Assembly (NCBI GenBank): GCA_025353765.1
Contig: JANXOD010000002.1
Coordinates: forward strand, 62,001-126,000
DNA: 64,000 nt
Source: Sphingobacteriales bacterium
Lineage (GTDB): Bacteria; Bacteroidota; Bacteroidia; Sphingobacteriales; Sphingobacteriaceae
Direction of reading: 5' to 3'
Made by a program: the position numbers and the translations under genes. A model generated the notes under the pieces. The model was not told the origin of the DNA, searched no databases, and worked only from the letters and a program-made list of their open reading frames with translations. This document shows positions 60,916-64,000 of the stretch, piece by piece; position 1 is the first letter of the stretch; every line of letters begins with the position of its first letter.

Positions 60916-63375
60916 ATGAAATTAACCTTTATATTCCTAATTATCTTTGGCATTGCATTAAATGCATCATCTCAAAGTATTATTATTATTAGTGGTAAAA
61001 TAACCGATCAGCAGGGTAAACCCGTATCTTTTGCCAGTGTTTATCTTAAGAATACCACTACCGGAACATCCGCCAATAGCGAGGGCGAATACCGATTAAA
61101 ACTACCTGCCGGGAAGCAGGAGTTGATCTTTAAAGCAATAGGTTATCATCAGGAAAGCCGACAAGTGGACATAATATCAAACCAGGTATTAAATATTATC
61201 CTTGCCAGGGAAGTTTATGAATTAAAAGATGTAGTGATACATGTGGGCGGTGAAGATCCTGCATTTGAGATTATCCGCCATGCGATAAAAAAAAGGAAGA
61301 GCTATTTACACGAAGTAAAATCTTTCACAGCCGATGTATATATCAAAGGCATGCAGAAAATGCTGGCTGCTCCAAAAAAATTTCTGGGTACAGATATTGA
61401 TAAATTAGGCAAAGAAATAGGCCTGGACTCTAATCGTAGAGGCATTATTTATCTTTCGGAATCTGAATCGAAATTAAGTTTTATGGAGCCTGATAAATTC
61501 AGAGAAGAAATGATTTCGTCCAAAGTTTCGGGAAGCAACCGGGCTTTTAGTTTCAATCGTGCTTCGGATGTTAAGGTAAATTTTTATGAAAATTTACAGG
61601 GATGGGAAGGATTGAGTAACCGTCCGTTTATTTCTCCCATTGCCGATAATGCCTTATTCTATTATAAGTATAAATTACTGGGCAGCACCATAGAGAACGG
61701 TCAAATGGTTAATAAAATACAGGTAATACCTCGCAGAAGTGCAGACCCTGTTTTTCGTGGAAATATCTATATATTGGAAGATAGCTGGCGTATTCATAGC
61801 CTTGACCTCTATATAACCAAAGGACCCAACATTAACTTTATGGATACCTTAAATATTAAGCAGGAATTCTTCCCGATAGGAGAGCGGGTTTGGATGCCGT
61901 CATCTGTTAAGTTTGATTATAAAGGCGGCCAGTTCGGGTTTCGTGTTGGCGGATATTTTATTGCCATTTATAAAAATTACAACCTGAATCCTTCTTTGAA
62001 TAAAAAGGATTTAGTAGAAGTATTGCGCATTACCAAAGAAGTAAATAAAAAGGATTCGGTCTATTGGACACAGGCACGTCCTATACCTTTAACGGATGAA
62101 GAAAAGGTGGATTACAAAAAGAAAGAAACCCTGGCAACCAAGCGGGAATCAAAATCGTACCTTGATTCTTTAGATAAAATACATAATACATTTAACCCTT
62201 CTCAATTTATAGCAGGCTCCGGATATAATCTGCGCAATCGCTATAAAAAAGAAGCGTATCATTTTAGCTCCTTAATAAATTCTGTTTTTTATAATACAGT
62301 TGAAGGTTTCGGTATTAATTACATGGTTTCGTATACGAAGAAAACAGATACTGTTACTAATAAGCAGGTATCTCTTTCGGGGAAAATTCGTTATGGGTTT
62401 TCCAGTAAAAATTTGTATGGGAGTTTCTTTGGGGTGATCCCTGTTAAAGAGGCTAGTTTGGGTTTTAATATTGGGGCGGATGTGATAGACTTAAATAGTA
62501 TGGGAACCATCTCTCAATTGGGGAATTCTATTAACTCTCTGCTCTATGAACGGAATTATATGAAATTATATGAAAAGAAGTTTGCTGATCTATCACTTTC
62601 ACAGCGTCTTGCGGGTGGCTTAGTAACTACCATTTTTGCCGAATGGGCCAACAGGAGAAATTTGCAAAATACATCAGATTATAAGGTTAAAGATATAGCG
62701 AACAGGGAATTTACTTCCAATAATCCCTTTAGTCCGCAGCTGGATGGTCCTTTATTCCCAGAAAATCAATCGTTCACAATTGACTTGCGAGCAACCTATG
62801 AATTTAGTAATGAATATGCTACCTACCCAACAGGGAGGGTTTATCAGCCCTCAAAGTATCCCCGTTTAGGAATAAGTTATAGGAAAGGGATTAAAAATAT
62901 ATTAGGTTCTGATGTTGATTATGACCGGTTATCCCTGGATATTTCCAAATCTGATATTAAACTTGGGTTATATGGAAAATTTTCATTTTGGGCAGAAGCA
63001 GGAAAATTTCTAAATACAAATCAGCTCTATTTCACAGATTACAAACATTTTATTGGCACACAAAGTTTAAGTTACATACCCAAAATAAACAATTTTATTC
63101 TTTTAGATTATTATAATTTTAGTACAGCCGATAAATATTTTGAGGGCCATATAGAGCATAATCTTTCTGGTTTTATCACTAATAAACTCCCGCTGATTAG
63201 GAAACTAAAATTGCAGGAAATAGTAGGATTTAATTACCTGACTACTCCGGCTCTTCACAATTACAATGAGATTTATATCGGCTTTCAATACTTAAACTTC
63301 CGCGGGTTATATGGTATGTCCTACCGTGAGGGGAAGCAAGTTGATAAAGGTTTTAGAATTGCTTATGGGTTTTAA
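60916..63375 (+). CDS. DUF5686 outer-membrane protein with carboxypeptidase-like regulatory domain
   Basis: An 819-residue outer-membrane protein of Bacteroidota. The signal peptide MKLTFIFLIIFGIALNASSQ is followed by a carboxypeptidase D regulatory-like (CarboxypepD_reg-like) domain at about 25-110: ISGKITDQQGKPVSFASVYL and SANSEGEYRLKLPAGKQELI. The long rest matches DUF5686, an outer-membrane barrel-like region with strands such as LSGKIRYGFSSKNLYGSFF. It ends in an aromatic (IAYGF). The function is unknown; related proteins affect surface or transport traits. No TonB box or partner SusD is seen. A 14-bp palindrome, ACCTTTAGAAAGGT, lies at 63392-63405 after it. Confidence 0.9.
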   Translation: MKLTFIFLIIFGIALNASSQSIIIISGKITDQQGKPVSFASVYLKNTTTGTSANSEGEYRLKLPAGKQELIFKAIGYHQESRQVDIISNQVLNIILAREVYELKDVVIHVGGEDPAFEIIRHAIKKRKSYLHEVKSFTADVYIKGMQKMLAAPKKFLGTDIDKLGKEIGLDSNRRGIIYLSESESKLSFMEPDKFREEMISSKVSGSNRAFSFNRASDVKVNFYENLQGWEGLSNRPFISPIADNALFYYKYKLLGSTIENGQMVNKIQVIPRRSADPVFRGNIYILEDSWRIHSLDLYITKGPNINFMDTLNIKQEFFPIGERVWMPSSVKFDYKGGQFGFRVGGYFIAIYKNYNLNPSLNKKDLVEVLRITKEVNKKDSVYWTQARPIPLTDEEKVDYKKKETLATKRESKSYLDSLDKIHNTFNPSQFIAGSGYNLRNRYKKEAYHFSSLINSVFYNTVEGFGINYMVSYTKKTDTVTNKQVSLSGKIRYGFSSKNLYGSFFGVIPVKEASLGFNIGADVIDLNSMGTISQLGNSINSLLYERNYMKLYEKKFADLSLSQRLAGGLVTTIFAEWANRRNLQNTSDYKVKDIANREFTSNNPFSPQLDGPLFPENQSFTIDLRATYEFSNEYATYPTGRVYQPSKYPRLGISYRKGIKNILGSDVDYDRLSLDISKSDIKLGLYGKFSFWAEAGKFLNTNQLYFTDYKHFIGTQSLSYIPKINNFILLDYYNFSTADKYFEGHIEHNLSGFITNKLPLIRKLKLQEIVGFNYLTTPALHNYNEIYIGFQYLNFRGLYGMSYREGKQVDKGFRIAYGF

Positions 63376-63426
63376 TAATCCTAATTTTAAAACCTTTAGA
63401 AAGGTATGACCATTAAATCAAAAGTG

Positions 63427-63434
63427 TATTTTTG
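63427..63434 (+). promoter_or_regulatory. -7 box for lpxK
   Basis: TATTTTTG, an exact TAnnTTTG match 16 bp before ATG 63451. The palindrome ACCTTTAGAAAGGT at 63392-63405 lies just upstream and could be an operator or a weak terminator for the DUF5686 gene. Confidence 0.5.
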
Positions 63435-63450
63435 TGGTAGAGTTTTATAA

Positions 63451-64000
63451 ATGAAATTTATCCGACTTATTTTATTTCCAGTATCTCTGCTTTATGGGCT
63501 GGGTGTAATTATCCGCAACAAGGCGTATGATTATGGGTTTGTTAAATCCAGGAAATTTAAAATTCCAGTAATTGCAGTTGGTAATTTAGCAGTTGGTGGT
63601 GCAGGTAAAAGCCCTATGACAGAATATTTGGTAGCCTTATTAAAAGAGAGGTACAAAGTAGCTACATTAAGTCGCGGATATGGCCGGAAAACGAAAGGGT
63701 TTTTGATGGTAAAACTCCAGTCTTTTAGTGAGGAAGTAGGAGATGAGCCTTTGCAATTTAAACAGAAATTTCAGGATGTAACTGTAGCTGTTTGTGAGGA
63801 TAGAATAGAGGGTATTAAACGGTTGAATAAAGATCATGAAGTAATTATTTTGGATGATGCTTACCAACACCGGGCTGTAATTCCCGGATTGAGCATTCTT
63901 CTTTTTGATTATACTAGTTTGTTTAAGTGGCAATGGTTATTGCCAACTGGAAATCTGCGAGAACCATTAACAGGTAGAAAACGAGCAAACTTAATCGTAA
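63451..64000 (+). CDS. lpxK: Tetraacyldisaccharide 4'-kinase, C-terminus cut by window edge
   Basis: Phosphorylates the lipid A disaccharide at 4' in lipopolysaccharide synthesis, at the inner membrane. About 183 codons are visible before the right edge. The N-terminal membrane anchor lies in LILFPVSLLYGLGVIIRN. Walker A is GNLAVGGAGKSPMTEYL, and LSRGYGRKTKG and ILDDAYQHRAVIPGLSIL are the LpxK-specific blocks, including the DDxxQHR motif. The rest of the kinase lies outside the window. Together with LptB it points to lipid A biogenesis genes in this part of the chromosome. Confidence 0.94.
   Translation, partial: MKFIRLILFPVSLLYGLGVIIRNKAYDYGFVKSRKFKIPVIAVGNLAVGGAGKSPMTEYLVALLKERYKVATLSRGYGRKTKGFLMVKLQSFSEEVGDEPLQFKQKFQDVTVAVCEDRIEGIKRLNKDHEVIILDDAYQHRAVIPGLSILLFDYTSLFKWQWLLPTGNLREPLTGRKRANLIV

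Noticed and set aside
63667-63933. 88-residue leftward frame inside lpxK
   Set aside because: It is opposite a clear LpxK coding sequence with Walker A and DDxxQHR motifs.

Overview
This is 64 kb of an AT-rich chromosome from the Bacteroidota, most likely a Sphingobacteriales relative. The assignment rests on the gene content: two secreted proteins with type IX secretion C-terminal sorting domains, plus DUF5686, DUF5723/OmpA, a BT_3928-type DoxX protein, a GH3-family adenylase and a DUF6364-type antitoxin. Many upstream regions also carry the Bacteroidota -7 box TAnnTTTG. I see no phage, insertion sequence, CRISPR array or rRNA. The one RNA gene I can support is tRNA-Ser(GGA). Most of the window is ordinary core genome interspersed with small accessory modules.

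Layout. 1-1057: truncated subtilisin-like protease. 1405-4835: leftward five-gene stress-type operon (phosphoribosyltransferase, erythromycin esterase-like, DUF2267, dienelactone hydrolase-like, small protein). 5010-6342: DoxX and two VOC proteins. 6559-11824: two large zinc peptidases flanking a Nei-like DNA glycosylase. 11942-14445: small envelope proteins, tRNA-Ser and thioredoxin. 14617-22579: polyprenyl synthase, TerC, GH3, LptB, RecJ and a metallo-beta-lactamase-fold hydrolase. 22698-26045: two tandem cupredoxin/T9SS proteins, YceI, and a PPC/DUF296 gene whose signal peptide appears frameshifted. 26045-28930: glycine decarboxylase GcvP. 29147-33868: an unusual Hsp70-like/GrpE-like pair flanked by two unrecognised proteins. 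34180-35983: cupins and small proteins. 35980-40261: selD and mnmH (2-selenouridine pathway), DUF2306, a YARHG lipoprotein and pdxJ. 40385-49376: OmpA/TSP3 protein, ahcY, bacilliredoxin, M1 aminopeptidase, cdaA and folP. 49428-55607: DUF1599, DoxX-Trx fusion, DppB-like permease, DinB, aroK, PRTase and RlmD. 55723-59527: a leftward operon running from a broken vapB-like antitoxin through vapC, pheS, a Rieske-like lipoprotein and tetR. 59570-64000: kbl, DUF5686 protein and the start of lpxK.

How genes work together. SelD supplies selenophosphate to MnmH, so the selenium use visible here is tRNA 2-selenouridine rather than selenoproteins. CdaA and FolP form a short transcription unit, as do PdxJ-MnmH and DUF2306-SelD. 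LptB and LpxK both serve lipopolysaccharide. The most unusual points are: (i) an in-frame amber codon in the antitoxin of a toxin-antitoxin module translationally coupled to the essential gene pheS; (ii) the dedicated Hsp70/GrpE-like pair with a structured leader; (iii) a one-base shift separating a DUF296 domain from an otherwise intact signal peptide; and (iv) several short non-coding repeats, namely three tandem 21-mers at 1247-1309 and a 28-bp pair at 33988-34058.
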